Shown here: positions 45,224 through 54,879 of the stretch, piece by piece
How positions within the stretch are numbered: position 1 is the stretch's first letter
Layout of the letters: every line of letters begins with the position of its first letter
Assembly (NCBI GenBank): GCA_035502995.1
Contig: DATJTW010000006.1
Coordinates: 35,336 to 99,335 of the forward strand
Reading direction: 5' to 3'
DNA from: CADEED01 sp035502995
Lineage (GTDB): Bacteria; Pseudomonadota; Gammaproteobacteria; Steroidobacterales; Steroidobacteraceae
DNA length: 64,000 nt
Translations under genes and position numbers: made by a program
The notes under the pieces: model-generated
Seen by the model: the letters and a program-made list of their open reading frames with translations, nothing else
Told to the model about the DNA's origin: nothing
The model's database searches: none

Positions 45224-46242
45224 GCTCGCGCGACACGCTCGAGCACCTGCTGAGCGGCCGATCGCTGACGGAAGACGCGGCCGGCGACCTGCTGCGCGCG
45301 CTGACCGCGGCGGAGACGGCGCCGGCGCTGGCCGGAGCGTTCCTCGCGGCGCTGCGCGCCAAGGGCGTGACCGCCGACGAGCTGCGCGGCTTCGCGCGCG
45401 CGATGCGTTCGCTGGCGCGCCGCCCGGCGATTCCCCCGGCGCCGCGCGCGATCGACATCGTCGGCACCGGCGGCGATGCGTCGGGCAGCTTCAATCTATC
45501 TACCGGCGCGGCGTTGTTGACCGCCGCCTGCGGCGTCGATGTCGTCAAGCACGGCAACCGCTCGGTCTCCAGCAAGTCCGGCAGCGCCGACGTGCTCGAG
45601 CAGCTCGGCCTCAAACTACCGCTCGACGAGGCCGCCGCCGGCGCCTGCCTGGCCGCCACGCGTTTCACGTTTCTCTTCGCGCCTCACTACCATCCGGCGA
45701 TGAAGGCCGTCGGCCCGATCCGCGCCGCGATGGGCGTGCGCACGGTGTTCAACATCCTCGGTCCGCTGACGAACCCGGCCGCGCCGCTGTTCCAGCTCAC
45801 CGGCGCATTCAACCTGCCCACCGCGCAGCTGATGGCCGACGCGTTGGCCGGCCTGGCCGTCGAACGCGCGTTCGTCGTGCACGGCGCCGAGGGCTGGGAC
45901 GAGCCCACGCCGCTGGGTCCGTTCACCGTGCTCGACGTGCGCCCCGGCAACGTGAAGGCGGAGATCCGCAGCCCGTCCGACTACGGGCTCGATCTCTGCG
46001 GTGCCACCGATCTCGCCGGCGGCGACGCCGCGTCGAACGCGCGCGCCTTGCGCGCGGTGCTCACCGGCGAGGACAAGGGCGCGCACCGCGACGCGTTGTT
46101 GCTGGGCACGTCGCTCGCGCTCGAGATCGTCGGCAAGGTCGCGAACCCGCGCGATGGCGTCGCCCTGGCGCGGCAGGCCATCGACAGCGGCGCCGCGCGC
46201 CGCACGCTCGAATCGCTGGCGTCATTCGGAGCGGCGTCGTGA
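45220..46242 (+). CDS. trpD: anthranilate phosphoribosyltransferase
   Basis: The 340-residue enzyme transfers phosphoribose to anthranilate. The PRPP-binding segment is DIVGTGGDASGSFNLSTGAA. KHGNRSVSSKSGSADVLEQLG and RFTFLFAPHYHPAMK are standard. GTG start at 45220. The SFNLST codons include the octamer CTATCTAC with the rare CTA/TCT codons. Confidence 0.96.
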   Translation: MSSRDTLEHLLSGRSLTEDAAGDLLRALTAAETAPALAGAFLAALRAKGVTADELRGFARAMRSLARRPAIPPAPRAIDIVGTGGDASGSFNLSTGAALLTAACGVDVVKHGNRSVSSKSGSADVLEQLGLKLPLDEAAAGACLAATRFTFLFAPHYHPAMKAVGPIRAAMGVRTVFNILGPLTNPAAPLFQLTGAFNLPTAQLMADALAGLAVERAFVVHGAEGWDEPTPLGPFTVLDVRPGNVKAEIRSPSDYGLDLCGATDLAGGDAASNARALRAVLTGEDKGAHRDALLLGTSLALEIVGKVANPRDGVALARQAIDSGAARRTLESLASFGAAS

Positions 46243-47075
46243 GCGAAGACTTCCTCGCCGGCATGGCCGCCTCGTCGCGCGCACGTTCGCGCGATGCGCA
46301 GGCGCTGCTGCCGGAGCGCGAGCTGCGCGCGCGGCTGGCCGATCTGCCCGCGGTGCCGCCGCTGAAGCTCGACGCGTTCGACCTGATCGCCGAAGTGAAG
46401 CTGCGGTCGCCGGCGCTGGGCCTCCTGAAGGATGCCGCGGTCGAAGACGTCGGCGCGCGCGTCGCGACGTACGCCACGGCCGGTGCCGCCGCGGTCTCGA
46501 TCCTCACCGAGCCCAGCCGCTTCGACGGCAGCCTGAGTGATCTGGCCGAAGGCACCCGCGCGCTGGCGCCGCTCGCGGTGCCGGCGATGCGCAAGGATTT
46601 CCTCGTCGACGGCTACCAGGTGCTCGAAGGCCGCGCCGCCGGTGCGAGCGGCGTGCTCGCCATCATCCGCATGCTGCCGCGCGCCGAGCTCGAGAAACTG
46701 GTCGACACGGCGCTGGCGCTGAACATGTTCGTGCTGCTCGAGGCGTTCGACGAGGCGGATCTCGAGCTGGCGCAGGCGCTGGTCGCAGCGCGCGCCGCGC
46801 AACGCCACCTGCTGCTGGTCGGCGTCAACTCGCGCGATCTCGTCACGCTGAAGGTGGTGCCGGGCCGGCTCGACGAGATGGCACCCTATCTACCCGGCGG
46901 CGTGAAACGCGTCGCCGAGAGCGGCGTCGCCACGCCGGCCGACGCGGCTCGCGTCGCCGCCTGCGGCTACGACCTGGCGCTGGTCGGCAGCGCGCTGATG
47001 TCCGCGCCGGATCCGGGCGCACTGGCGCGCGGCATGCTGGTCGCCGCGCGCGCGGCGGTGGCGAAACGCGCATGA
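46239..47075 (+). CDS. trpC: indole-3-glycerol phosphate synthase
   Basis: The 278-residue TIM barrel has FDLIAEVKLRSPALG, AAAVSILTEPSRFDGS, VPAMRKDFLVDGYQV and VGVNSRDLVTLKV, the usual catalytic strands. It is not fused to trpF. Starts in the GTGA overlap with trpD. Confidence 0.95.
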   Translation: MSEDFLAGMAASSRARSRDAQALLPERELRARLADLPAVPPLKLDAFDLIAEVKLRSPALGLLKDAAVEDVGARVATYATAGAAAVSILTEPSRFDGSLSDLAEGTRALAPLAVPAMRKDFLVDGYQVLEGRAAGASGVLAIIRMLPRAELEKLVDTALALNMFVLLEAFDEADLELAQALVAARAAQRHLLLVGVNSRDLVTLKVVPGRLDEMAPYLPGGVKRVAESGVATPADAARVAACGYDLALVGSALMSAPDPGALARGMLVAARAAVAKRA

Positions 47076-47692
47076 GCTCGCCGCGGCGAAACGCGCTGTT
47101 CGTGAAGATCTGCGGCATGACGACGCCGGCCGCGGTCAGCGCCGCCATCAGCTGCGAAGTCGATGCGATCGGCTTCGTGTTCGCGCAGTCCGTGCGCCGC
47201 GTGACGCCGCAGCGCGCCGCCGAGCTCGCAGCGCCTGCGCGCCACAAGGTGGCCTGCGCGGCCGTGATGCGCCACCCGACGCGCGCCGAGGTGGACGAAG
47301 TGCTGCGCGATTTCCGCCCGGACTTCCTGCAGACGGACATCGAGGATCTCGATGCGCTCGACCTGCCGAAGGAACTGCCGGTGCTGCCCGTGCTGCGCCC
47401 AGGCCCGAAACCCGCCTGCGCGATCCCGCGCCGCGTGTTGTTCGAAGGGCCGGTCAGCGGCAGTGGCCTGACCACCGACTGGGACGCGGCCGCCGAGCTG
47501 GCGCAGCGTCTCGAGCTGATCCTCGCCGGCGGCCTGAACCCGCGCAACGTCGCCGCGGCCGTCCGCCACGTGCGGCCGTTCGGCGTCGACGTCTCGAGCG
47601 GCGTCGAGGACCAGCCGGGCATCAAGAACACCGAGTTGATCGAACAGTTCGTGGCGGCCGCCCGCATGGCCGCGCTGGAGCAGAGACCATGA
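47072..47692 (+). CDS. trpF: phosphoribosylanthranilate isomerase
   Basis: The 206-residue protein has KICGMTTPAAVSAA with the catalytic Cys, IGFVFAQSVRRVTP and VSSGVEDQPGIKN. It isomerises PRA to CdRP. Coupled to trpC and trpB by ATGA overlaps. Confidence 0.95.
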   Translation: MSSPRRNALFVKICGMTTPAAVSAAISCEVDAIGFVFAQSVRRVTPQRAAELAAPARHKVACAAVMRHPTRAEVDEVLRDFRPDFLQTDIEDLDALDLPKELPVLPVLRPGPKPACAIPRRVLFEGPVSGSGLTTDWDAAAELAQRLELILAGGLNPRNVAAAVRHVRPFGVDVSSGVEDQPGIKNTELIEQFVAAARMAALEQRP

Positions 47693-48951
47693 CCGTTGCC
47701 GACCCCACCGCACAGACCATCGACCGCGCCAAACTACTGGCCGACGAGCTCGCCGGGAAATTCCCCGACGCGCACGGCCGCTTCGGCCCGTTCGGCGGCC
47801 GTTACATCCCGGAGACGCTGTACGCGGCCTTCGAGAAGCTCGACGCCGCCGTGAAGGCGCACCTGCACGCGCCGGATTTCCGCGAGGAGCTCGCGAAGGA
47901 ACTGAAGAGCTGGGTGGGCCGGCCCACCGCGCTGACCCACGCGCCGAAGCTGTCGAAAGCCTGGGGCGCCGACGTCTGGCTGAAACGCGAGGACCTCGCG
48001 CACACCGGCGCGCACAAGATCAACAACGCGCTGGGCCAGGCCTTGCTGGCGAAGCGTCTCGGCGTGAGCCGCATCGTCGCGGAGACCGGCGCCGGCCAGC
48101 ACGGTGTCGCCACTGCCGCTGCCTGCGCGCGCGTCGGGTTGCCGTGCACGGTGTACATGGGCTCGGTGGACATGGAACGCCAGGCGCCGAACGTCGGCCG
48201 CATGAAACTGCTCGGCGCGACGGTCGTCCCCGTGACGTCCGGCGACCAGACGCTGCGCGCCGCCATCGACGAGGCGTTCCGCGACTGGGTCGGCAATCCG
48301 AGCGACACCTTCTACATCATCGGTTCGGCCGTCGGGCCGCATCCGTTCCCGTACCTGGTGCGCGAGCTGCAGTCCGTCATCGGCAAGGAGGCGCGCGCGC
48401 AGATGCTCGAGCGCACCGGCAAACTACCCGATGCCGTGATCGCCTGCGTGGGCGGCGGCAGCAACGCCATCGGCATGTTCCATCCGTTCATCGGCGACGC
48501 GTCCGTCGAGATCATCGGCATCGAGGCCGGCGGCACGGGCAAACAGCTCGGCCACAACGCCGCGACGCTCGCGTACGGCAAACCGGGCGTACTGCACGGC
48601 GCGTATTCGCTGCTGCTGCAGGATGCCGACGGCCAGATCCAGGAGACCCATTCCGTCTCCGCGGGCCTCGACTATCCCGGCGTCGGCCCCGAGCATTCGC
48701 TGCTGTTGTGGGCCGGCCGCGTGCGCTACGAAGCCGCCACCGACGACGAATCGCTGGACGCGCTGACCGAATGCTGCCGCGAGGAGGGCATCCTGCCCGC
48801 CATCGAGTCGTCGCACGCGCTGTCCGGCGCGCGGCGCTGGGCCAGGCAGAATCCCGGAAAGTCCGTGCTCATCGGCCTCTCCGGCCGCGGCGACAAGGAC
48901 ATGCCGACCCTGCAACGCACGATCCTGGCCGACACGAAGAAGAACTCATGA
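47689..48951 (+). CDS. trpB: tryptophan synthase beta chain
   Basis: The 420-residue PLP enzyme joins indole with serine. PLP-binding Lys is in GAHKINNALGQA, and GGGSNAIGMF binds the phosphate. FGGRYIPETL and EDLAHTGAHK are hallmark segments. It forms the alpha2beta2 complex with TrpA. Confidence 0.97.
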   Translation: MTVADPTAQTIDRAKLLADELAGKFPDAHGRFGPFGGRYIPETLYAAFEKLDAAVKAHLHAPDFREELAKELKSWVGRPTALTHAPKLSKAWGADVWLKREDLAHTGAHKINNALGQALLAKRLGVSRIVAETGAGQHGVATAAACARVGLPCTVYMGSVDMERQAPNVGRMKLLGATVVPVTSGDQTLRAAIDEAFRDWVGNPSDTFYIIGSAVGPHPFPYLVRELQSVIGKEARAQMLERTGKLPDAVIACVGGGSNAIGMFHPFIGDASVEIIGIEAGGTGKQLGHNAATLAYGKPGVLHGAYSLLLQDADGQIQETHSVSAGLDYPGVGPEHSLLLWAGRVRYEAATDDESLDALTECCREEGILPAIESSHALSGARRWARQNPGKSVLIGLSGRGDKDMPTLQRTILADTKKNS

Positions 48952-49712
48952 AACCGCACGAGACAATCAGCGCCGCGATCACCAACGCGCGCGACGGCAT
49001 GGCGATCGTCGCCTTCATCACCGCGGGTTATCCGAAGAAGGAGCAGTTCGAGCAGCACCTCGCGGCGATCGGCAACGAAGCCGACGTCGTCGAGATCGGC
49101 GTGCCGTTCACGGACCCGATGGCCGACGGCATGACCATCCAGCGCTCGAGCCGCGCGGCGCTGGCGCAGGGCGTCAGCCTCGCGTGGTTGCTCGAAACCC
49201 TGGCGAAGATGCAGCGGCCGAAGGCGCCGCTGGTGCTGATGAGCTACCTGAACCCGCTGCTCGCCTACGGGTATGCACGCCTGGCGCGCGATTCCGCCGC
49301 GGCCGGCGTCAGCGGATTCATCGTCCCGGACCTGCCCTACGACGAAAGTGCGGACTTCCGTGCCGCGCTCGCGGATCATGGCCTCGCGTCGATCCAGATG
49401 ATCACGCCGGTGACGGGCCCCGAACGCATGGCGAAGCTGTGCGCGGCGACGCAGGGTTTCGTGTACGCGGTGACGATGACCGGCACCACCGGCCGCACGG
49501 CCGCGGTGCCCGCCGACGTCACGCGGTATCTCGACTCGGCGCGGGCGACGTCGCGCGCGCCGGTGTGCGCCGGCTTCGGCATCCGCGGGCGCGAGCAGGT
49601 GGAGCAGTTGAAGGGGCACGTGGCCGGCGTCATCGTCGGCTCCGCGCTGGTGGAAGTACTGGAGAACGGACAGGATGCCGCGGCGTTCCTGCGGGCGCTG
49701 AGGCCTAACTAG
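48948..49712 (+). CDS. trpA: tryptophan synthase alpha chain
   Basis: The 254-residue TIM barrel releases indole from indole-3-glycerol phosphate. VVEIGVPFTDPMADG carries the catalytic Glu, and FIVPDLPYDES the Asp. GVCAGFGIRGREQ-like APVCAGFGIRG follows. The last codons AAC TAG are part of a CTAACTAG variant of the octamer. Confidence 0.95.
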   Translation: MKPHETISAAITNARDGMAIVAFITAGYPKKEQFEQHLAAIGNEADVVEIGVPFTDPMADGMTIQRSSRAALAQGVSLAWLLETLAKMQRPKAPLVLMSYLNPLLAYGYARLARDSAAAGVSGFIVPDLPYDESADFRAALADHGLASIQMITPVTGPERMAKLCAATQGFVYAVTMTGTTGRTAAVPADVTRYLDSARATSRAPVCAGFGIRGREQVEQLKGHVAGVIVGSALVEVLENGQDAAAFLRALRPN

Positions 49713-49717
49713 AGAAC

Positions 49718-50947
49718 TTGCAGCACAAACTACCCGGTTACAACATGCTCGCCGTGCTGATCGGCGGGTTGTCGATGGTGAGCCCGTTCTCCATCGACAC
49801 GTTCTTCCCCGCGTTCCACGCGATGGAGAGGGCGCTTGGCGTCAGCGCCTGGCAGCTGCAGCAGGTCATCACGGCGTACATGGTGCCGTTCGCGTTCGCG
49901 TCGCTGGTGCACGGCCCGCTGTCCGACGCGATCGGCCGGCGGCCGGTGATGATCGCCGGCATGTGCCTGTACACGGTGGGCTCGATCGCCTGCATGCTGG
50001 CGCCCAACTACCAGTTCCTGATCGGCGCGCGCGTGTTGCAGGGCGTGTCGGCTGGCGTCGGCGTCGTGATCGGCCGCGCGGTGATCCGCGACCTCTACGA
50101 AGGACCGCGCGCGCAGAAGCTCATGGCCGCGACCACCATGATCTTCAGCATCGCGCCGGCCGTCGCGCCCATCATCGGCGGCTGGGTGCACGTCGCGTTC
50201 GGCTGGCGCGCCGTGTTCGCGGTCATGGTGATCTGCGGCCTCGCGTTCGCGTTCTCCGCGTGGTGGAAGCTGCCGGAGACGCACGCGCCGGCGAACCGCA
50301 TCCCGTTCAACGCGCGCAATCTCGTGTCGACGTCGTGGACGGTGCTGCGCCACCCGGAGTTCTCGATGCTGGCCTGCGCCGCCGCCGTGAACTTCAGCTC
50401 GCTGGCGTGTTTCATCGGCTCGGCGCCGGCGATCGTCGAGAAACACTGGCACCTGGGCGAAACGTCCTACTGGCAGCTCTTCCTGCCCGTGATCTCGGGC
50501 ATCCTCGTCGGCGCCGTGATCTCCAATCGCATCGCCGGCCGCATGGAGATGGTGGCGCAGGTGCGCATCGGCATCGGCCTCACGTTCTCGGTCGCGCTGC
50601 TCCGCGTGCTGCTGCACCTGGCCTTCACCGACCTCCCCATCGCCGTCCAGCAGGGGTTGCTGGTCGTCGCCGCGATCGGCGCGCAGTTCGCGTTCCCGGT
50701 GCTGACGCTGCGCATGCTGGATCTCTTCCCGGCGGCGCGCGGCACGGCGGCGTCGGTGCAGTCGTTCGTCGCGCTGCTGGTGACGGCGTTCACGCTCGGA
50801 ATCGTCGCGCCGAAGGTGCTGCCGCGGCTCGAGTGGGTGGCGACCGCGTCGCTGTGCTGCGCGACGCTGGCGGCGATCTGCTGGTATCTCTCGCGGCGCT
50901 GGCACGTCCGGCACGTGCTGCCGGCCGGCGCGCCGCCCGCGGCCTGA
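49718..50947 (+). CDS. Bcr/CflA-type MFS efflux transporter
   Basis: The 409-residue protein has twelve predicted hydrophobic segments. FSIDTFFPAFHAMERALGVSAWQLQQVITAYMVPFAFASLVHGPLSDAIGRRPVMIAG is the Bcr/CflA first half with the MFS loop 2-3 signature. It exports drugs or metabolites; its position behind trpA may mean an aromatic compound, but this is only inferred. The TTG at 49718 lies five bases after trpA; ATG 49745 is an alternative start. Its stop abuts the stop of the kinase gene with no gap. Confidence 0.85.
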   Translation: MQHKLPGYNMLAVLIGGLSMVSPFSIDTFFPAFHAMERALGVSAWQLQQVITAYMVPFAFASLVHGPLSDAIGRRPVMIAGMCLYTVGSIACMLAPNYQFLIGARVLQGVSAGVGVVIGRAVIRDLYEGPRAQKLMAATTMIFSIAPAVAPIIGGWVHVAFGWRAVFAVMVICGLAFAFSAWWKLPETHAPANRIPFNARNLVSTSWTVLRHPEFSMLACAAAVNFSSLACFIGSAPAIVEKHWHLGETSYWQLFLPVISGILVGAVISNRIAGRMEMVAQVRIGIGLTFSVALLRVLLHLAFTDLPIAVQQGLLVVAAIGAQFAFPVLTLRMLDLFPAARGTAASVQSFVALLVTAFTLGIVAPKVLPRLEWVATASLCCATLAAICWYLSRRWHVRHVLPAGAPPAA

Positions 50948-53900
50948 CTACTTCACCAGCTCGGCGAGCGTGCCGCGCAGGTCGGCCATCTTCGGCGGCT
51001 TGCTCAACACCTTGTCCACGTGCTCGGGCCGGTCGTCGGTGGCCATCAGCCGGTGGCCCCAGCCGGTCAGCATGATGATCGGCACCGCCGCATCCAGCGC
51101 GCGGATGCTGGCCGCCACCTTTCGTCCGTCGACGTACGGCATGCCGAGATCCGTGATCACCGCGTCTATCTTCCGTCCCTCGCGCTGCTCGCCGGCGAAG
51201 AGATCGATGCCCGCCTGGCCACCCTCGGCGGTGCTGACCTTGTGCTCGTCGAGCTCGAGTGCGTCGCGCAGCGAGCGCAGCAGCAGCGGATCGTCGTCGA
51301 TCAGCAGGATGTGCAACGAGCGTCCCGGCGTCTTCGGTTCCATCTCGCGCATCGTGACACCCGTCGGCGCCCGCGGGAAGATCATTCGCAACGTGGTGCC
51401 GCGGCCGAGCTCGCTGTCGATCTCGAGCTCGCCGCCATGCCGCTGGACCATGCCGAACACCATCGGCAGGCCCAGGCCGGTGCCGCGCTCGCCCTTGGTC
51501 GTGAAGAACGGTTCCAGGCAACGGCTGCGCGTGGTCTCGCTCATGCCGTGGCCGGTGTCCCGGACTTCGACGATGACGTCGCCGTCGCGGCCGTCGGTGC
51601 GGCTGCGCAGCGTGATCGTGCCGCCCTCGGGCATCGCGTCGACCGCGTTCAGCAGCACGTTCGTGACGGCGTCGCGCACTTCGTTCTCGGCGCCGAGGAT
51701 GGGCGGCAGGTCCTTCTCGAACTCCGTGACCACGTCGATGACCACGCCGCGCTCCTGCGGGATGTTGTTCCAGCGCACGCGCGTCAGCTCGACGACCTCG
51801 GCGAGCAGCTCGTTCACGTCCACCGGCGACAGCGTCAGCTCCAGGCCGCGCGGCATGTAGAACGCGCGCATGCGCTGCACGGTGCGCGACACGTCCTCGA
51901 TGGCGCGCTGGATAACCTCGAGCCGGTCGCGCACGCGGTCGGAGAGGCCGGGCTCGTGCGTCACCAGCGACTGCGCATACAGCGCGGCGGGCGACAACGC
52001 GTTGTTGATGTCGTGCGCGATGCCGCTGGCGATCTGGCCCAGCGCGCGCAGGCGTTCCTGCTGCATCACCGACTGCTGGGTCTCGCGCAGGTCCTGGTAG
52101 GCGCTCTGCAACGCGCCGTACAGCCGCGCCTGGTGCGACGCCAGCGCGACGTGCGACGACAGCTGCCGCAGGAACTCGCGGTCGTCGTCGCCGAACGATT
52201 CCGGCGCGCGGCGCGCCACGATCAGCGCGCCGAAAACTTCCTCCTCGATCGCCAGCGGTGCCGCCACCAGCGCGTGCAGGCCGAGCTTCGTCATCTGCCG
52301 GCACAGCGGCGACTTCAGCGTCTTCTCGACGTCGGGTTCGTAGACGATCTCGCCGCGCGCGACGCGGTCCAGCTCGGCTTCGTCGACCTCGATGGTGGCT
52401 TGCTCGGCGAGACCGGAATCGGCGGCGAGCAGCCGGCTCTTCAGGCCGACCTGCGACACCGTGATCTGCGCTGGCTCGGTCTGGAACATCGCGACGCCGC
52501 AGTAGTCGACGTTGAAGTAGTCCTCGAGGCTGCGCAGCACGACGTCGAAGACGTTGCGGATCTCCTGGTGCTCGCCGATCGCGTGCGTCGTCTGGTCGAG
52601 CAGCTGCAGGCGCTCGATCTGCAGCTTGAGCCGGCGGTCGGCGACCACGAAATCCTCGATGTCCGTGTTCGAACCGAACCACTTGAGGATGCGGCCGGCC
52701 GGATCGCGCAGCGGCACGGCGCGGGTCTTGAACCAGCGGTAGACGCCGTCGAAGCGGCGGATGCGGAAGCTGACGTCGAACGTGTCGCCGCTGCCGATGA
52801 CCCGCGCCCATTCCATCTGCACCTTCACGCGGTCGTCCGGGTGCACCTGCTCGAGATAGCCGGTGCCGAGCTGCTGCGCCTCGCTGCGGCCGGTGTAGTC
52901 GAGCCACTGGCGGGATAGATAGTCGCAGTAGCCGTCGCGCAGGCAGGTCCAGATCATCTGCGGCAGCGACTCGGCCAGCGTCTTGAACCGCGCGCGCGAC
53001 TCGCGCAGCTGCTCGACCGTCTCGCGATGCTCGGTGATGTCGATGCACGTGCCGATGTAGCCCTCGAACTGCGCCTCGGGGCCGAGGTTCGGCGTGCCGC
53101 GCTCGAGCAGCCAGCGCCAGGCGCCGTCGTCGCGTTGCAGCCGGTATTCCACCTCGTAGGCGCGGCGCGCGTCGAACGCGGCGGCGCGCGTGTCCAGCGT
53201 GCGGTCGAAATCGGCGGGATGCAGGTTGTCGCACCAGCCGTCGCCGGCTTCCTGCTCCATCGCGCGGCCGACGAAATCCAGCCAGCGCTGGTTGAACCAG
53301 GTGGTCTGCCGGTCGCGGCCGCTCATCCAGATCATGACCGGCGCGGCGTTGGCGGTGGCGCGGAAGCGCTGCTCGCTCTCGCGCAGCGCGGACTCGGCCT
53401 GCGTGCGGCCGGTGATGTCGCGGATGAAGGCGTTGAACACCAGCTCGTCGCCGAAACCGATCGGCGTGATCGCGAGTTCGGCGGGGAATTCGCGGCCCGA
53501 GCGATGCAGCGCGCGCAGCTCGACGCGCTTGTTCAGCATGCGCGCCATGCCCGTCTCGACGTAACGCTGCATGCCGCGGCGATGTTCGTCGCGGAATTTC
53601 TCCGGGATCAGCAGCTCCGCCAGCTCGCGGCCCAGCACCTCGCCGCGCGTCCAGCCGAAGATCTTCTCCGACTGCGTGTTCCAGCCGGTGATGATGCCCT
53701 TGTTGTTCATCGTGACGACGGCGTCGAGCGCGGTCTCGACGATCAGCTGGTTGCGCTCCTCGGACAGGCGCAGCGCGCGCTCGGCGTTGCGACGCAACGT
53801 GTCGGCGCGTTCGCCGCGCGCCGCGTTGATCCAGACGAACGCGACGAACGTGATCACGCTGAGCAGCGCGAACATCGACACTGCCGCCTCGATGCCGATC

Positions 53901-54628
53901 GCGCCGACGTGTTCGTAGTGGATCGTGAACGCGCCCGCGATCAGCGGCACCACCGCCGCGGCCGGCAGCAGCCGCCGGGCCATGCCGCCGCCGACGCCGT
54001 CGCTGGCGAGCAGCTTCGCGATGCCGGCATCCGGCCGCAGCGTCAGCGCGCCGGCCGCCAGCAACAGGAACAGCAGCGCGGTGTGGATCGCCATGTTCGC
54101 GTACGCGAACAGCGGTTCACCGCCGAAGACGTAGCGCGACAGGCCCACCCAGCCGATCAGCATCGCGAAGATCGCGAGCCCCTGGTGCACCTGCGCGAGC
54201 CGCCGGCGGTGCGCACACAAGATCGAGGCGCCGAGCACGACGAAGCCGAACGCCGACGCCGGCGCCATGCGCGAGGCCGGGCGGTCGTCGATGAACTCGG
54301 GGATGTGCGCGAGGCTGAGCTGTTCGACGTACGCGTCCCAGCCCAGCGCATTGCGCACCAGTACGAGCAGGCCGATCGCGACGACGATCCAGGCGGCGAC
54401 GGGCGCGGCGCGCTTCGCTTCGAGCGACGACAGCCACAACGCGGCGCCGCTGGCGACGAGGCCGAGCGCGGTGAGTCGCGCCATCTGCGGCCACGAGGGC
54501 AGGAGATTGGTGAGCTGCTCCATGCCGAACGTCCAGCCGACGAACACCATGGCGCCGACGGCCAGCGAGACGAACGCCGCGAACTGCGCGAAGAATCGGT
54601 TCGGTTCCTCGCTCTCGGAGCTCCCCAT
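50948..54628 (-). CDS. hybrid sensor histidine kinase with PAS/GAF domains and receiver
   Basis: The 1226-residue protein starts MGSSESEEPNRFF with a multi-helix membrane sensor (about residues 15-280, seven or eight segments). Three PAS domains (IVETALDAVVTMNNKG; ATANAAPVMIWMSG; LAESLPQMIWTCL) follow, then a GAF domain, a kinase core with IASGIAHDINNALSP (phospho-His872), GTGLGLPMVFGMV in the ATPase lobe, and a C-terminal receiver with VITDLGMP (Asp1160). It is a complete His-to-Asp relay within one chain. An output regulator is not adjacent. ATG 54628 is chosen because upstream sequence is not conserved-looking. Confidence 0.93.
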   Translation of the reverse strand: MGSSESEEPNRFFAQFAAFVSLAVGAMVFVGWTFGMEQLTNLLPSWPQMARLTALGLVASGAALWLSSLEAKRAAPVAAWIVVAIGLLVLVRNALGWDAYVEQLSLAHIPEFIDDRPASRMAPASAFGFVVLGASILCAHRRRLAQVHQGLAIFAMLIGWVGLSRYVFGGEPLFAYANMAIHTALLFLLLAAGALTLRPDAGIAKLLASDGVGGGMARRLLPAAAVVPLIAGAFTIHYEHVGAIGIEAAVSMFALLSVITFVAFVWINAARGERADTLRRNAERALRLSEERNQLIVETALDAVVTMNNKGIITGWNTQSEKIFGWTRGEVLGRELAELLIPEKFRDEHRRGMQRYVETGMARMLNKRVELRALHRSGREFPAELAITPIGFGDELVFNAFIRDITGRTQAESALRESEQRFRATANAAPVMIWMSGRDRQTTWFNQRWLDFVGRAMEQEAGDGWCDNLHPADFDRTLDTRAAAFDARRAYEVEYRLQRDDGAWRWLLERGTPNLGPEAQFEGYIGTCIDITEHRETVEQLRESRARFKTLAESLPQMIWTCLRDGYCDYLSRQWLDYTGRSEAQQLGTGYLEQVHPDDRVKVQMEWARVIGSGDTFDVSFRIRRFDGVYRWFKTRAVPLRDPAGRILKWFGSNTDIEDFVVADRRLKLQIERLQLLDQTTHAIGEHQEIRNVFDVVLRSLEDYFNVDYCGVAMFQTEPAQITVSQVGLKSRLLAADSGLAEQATIEVDEAELDRVARGEIVYEPDVEKTLKSPLCRQMTKLGLHALVAAPLAIEEEVFGALIVARRAPESFGDDDREFLRQLSSHVALASHQARLYGALQSAYQDLRETQQSVMQQERLRALGQIASGIAHDINNALSPAALYAQSLVTHEPGLSDRVRDRLEVIQRAIEDVSRTVQRMRAFYMPRGLELTLSPVDVNELLAEVVELTRVRWNNIPQERGVVIDVVTEFEKDLPPILGAENEVRDAVTNVLLNAVDAMPEGGTITLRSRTDGRDGDVIVEVRDTGHGMSETTRSRCLEPFFTTKGERGTGLGLPMVFGMVQRHGGELEIDSELGRGTTLRMIFPRAPTGVTMREMEPKTPGRSLHILLIDDDPLLLRSLRDALELDEHKVSTAEGGQAGIDLFAGEQREGRKIDAVITDLGMPYVDGRKVAASIRALDAAVPIIMLTGWGHRLMATDDRPEHVDKVLSKPPKMADLRGTLAELVK

Positions 54629-54879
54629 GGCGTGGAAAACTACTCCAACGGGTGCAGTGCCGCAAACGTAGTTAGGAGGTCGTGAGACTGCGGTCACTAC
54701 GTATGTTGCGCAACGGATGGGATACGTATCCGGTTGGCGACAGATCTTAGGGCCGCGGCGGCCCCGGTAGCGCTCGCATCCTAACAATCGGATGCGATAT
54801 CGCGGCGCCTCGACACATACCACTCACGAAGCCGCTCCCAATCTCGGGAGCGTCACAAAGAAATCGTGGGGAGATGGTT
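54629..54879. other. divergent intergenic region of kinase and subtilase
   Basis: The 250 bases hold a GTAGTTAG copy (54668-54675) and an inverted repeat TCGCATCC/GGATGCGA (54774-54781 and 54790-54797) with an eight-base spacer, a possible operator. No coding region is supported here. Confidence 0.5.

Noticed and set aside
33539..49712. Functional link between the halogenase trio and the trp operon five kilobases away
   Set aside because: Tempting because of the family name, but the genes are separated by an unrelated minus-strand operon and the halogenase substrate is unknown; proximity alone is not evidence.
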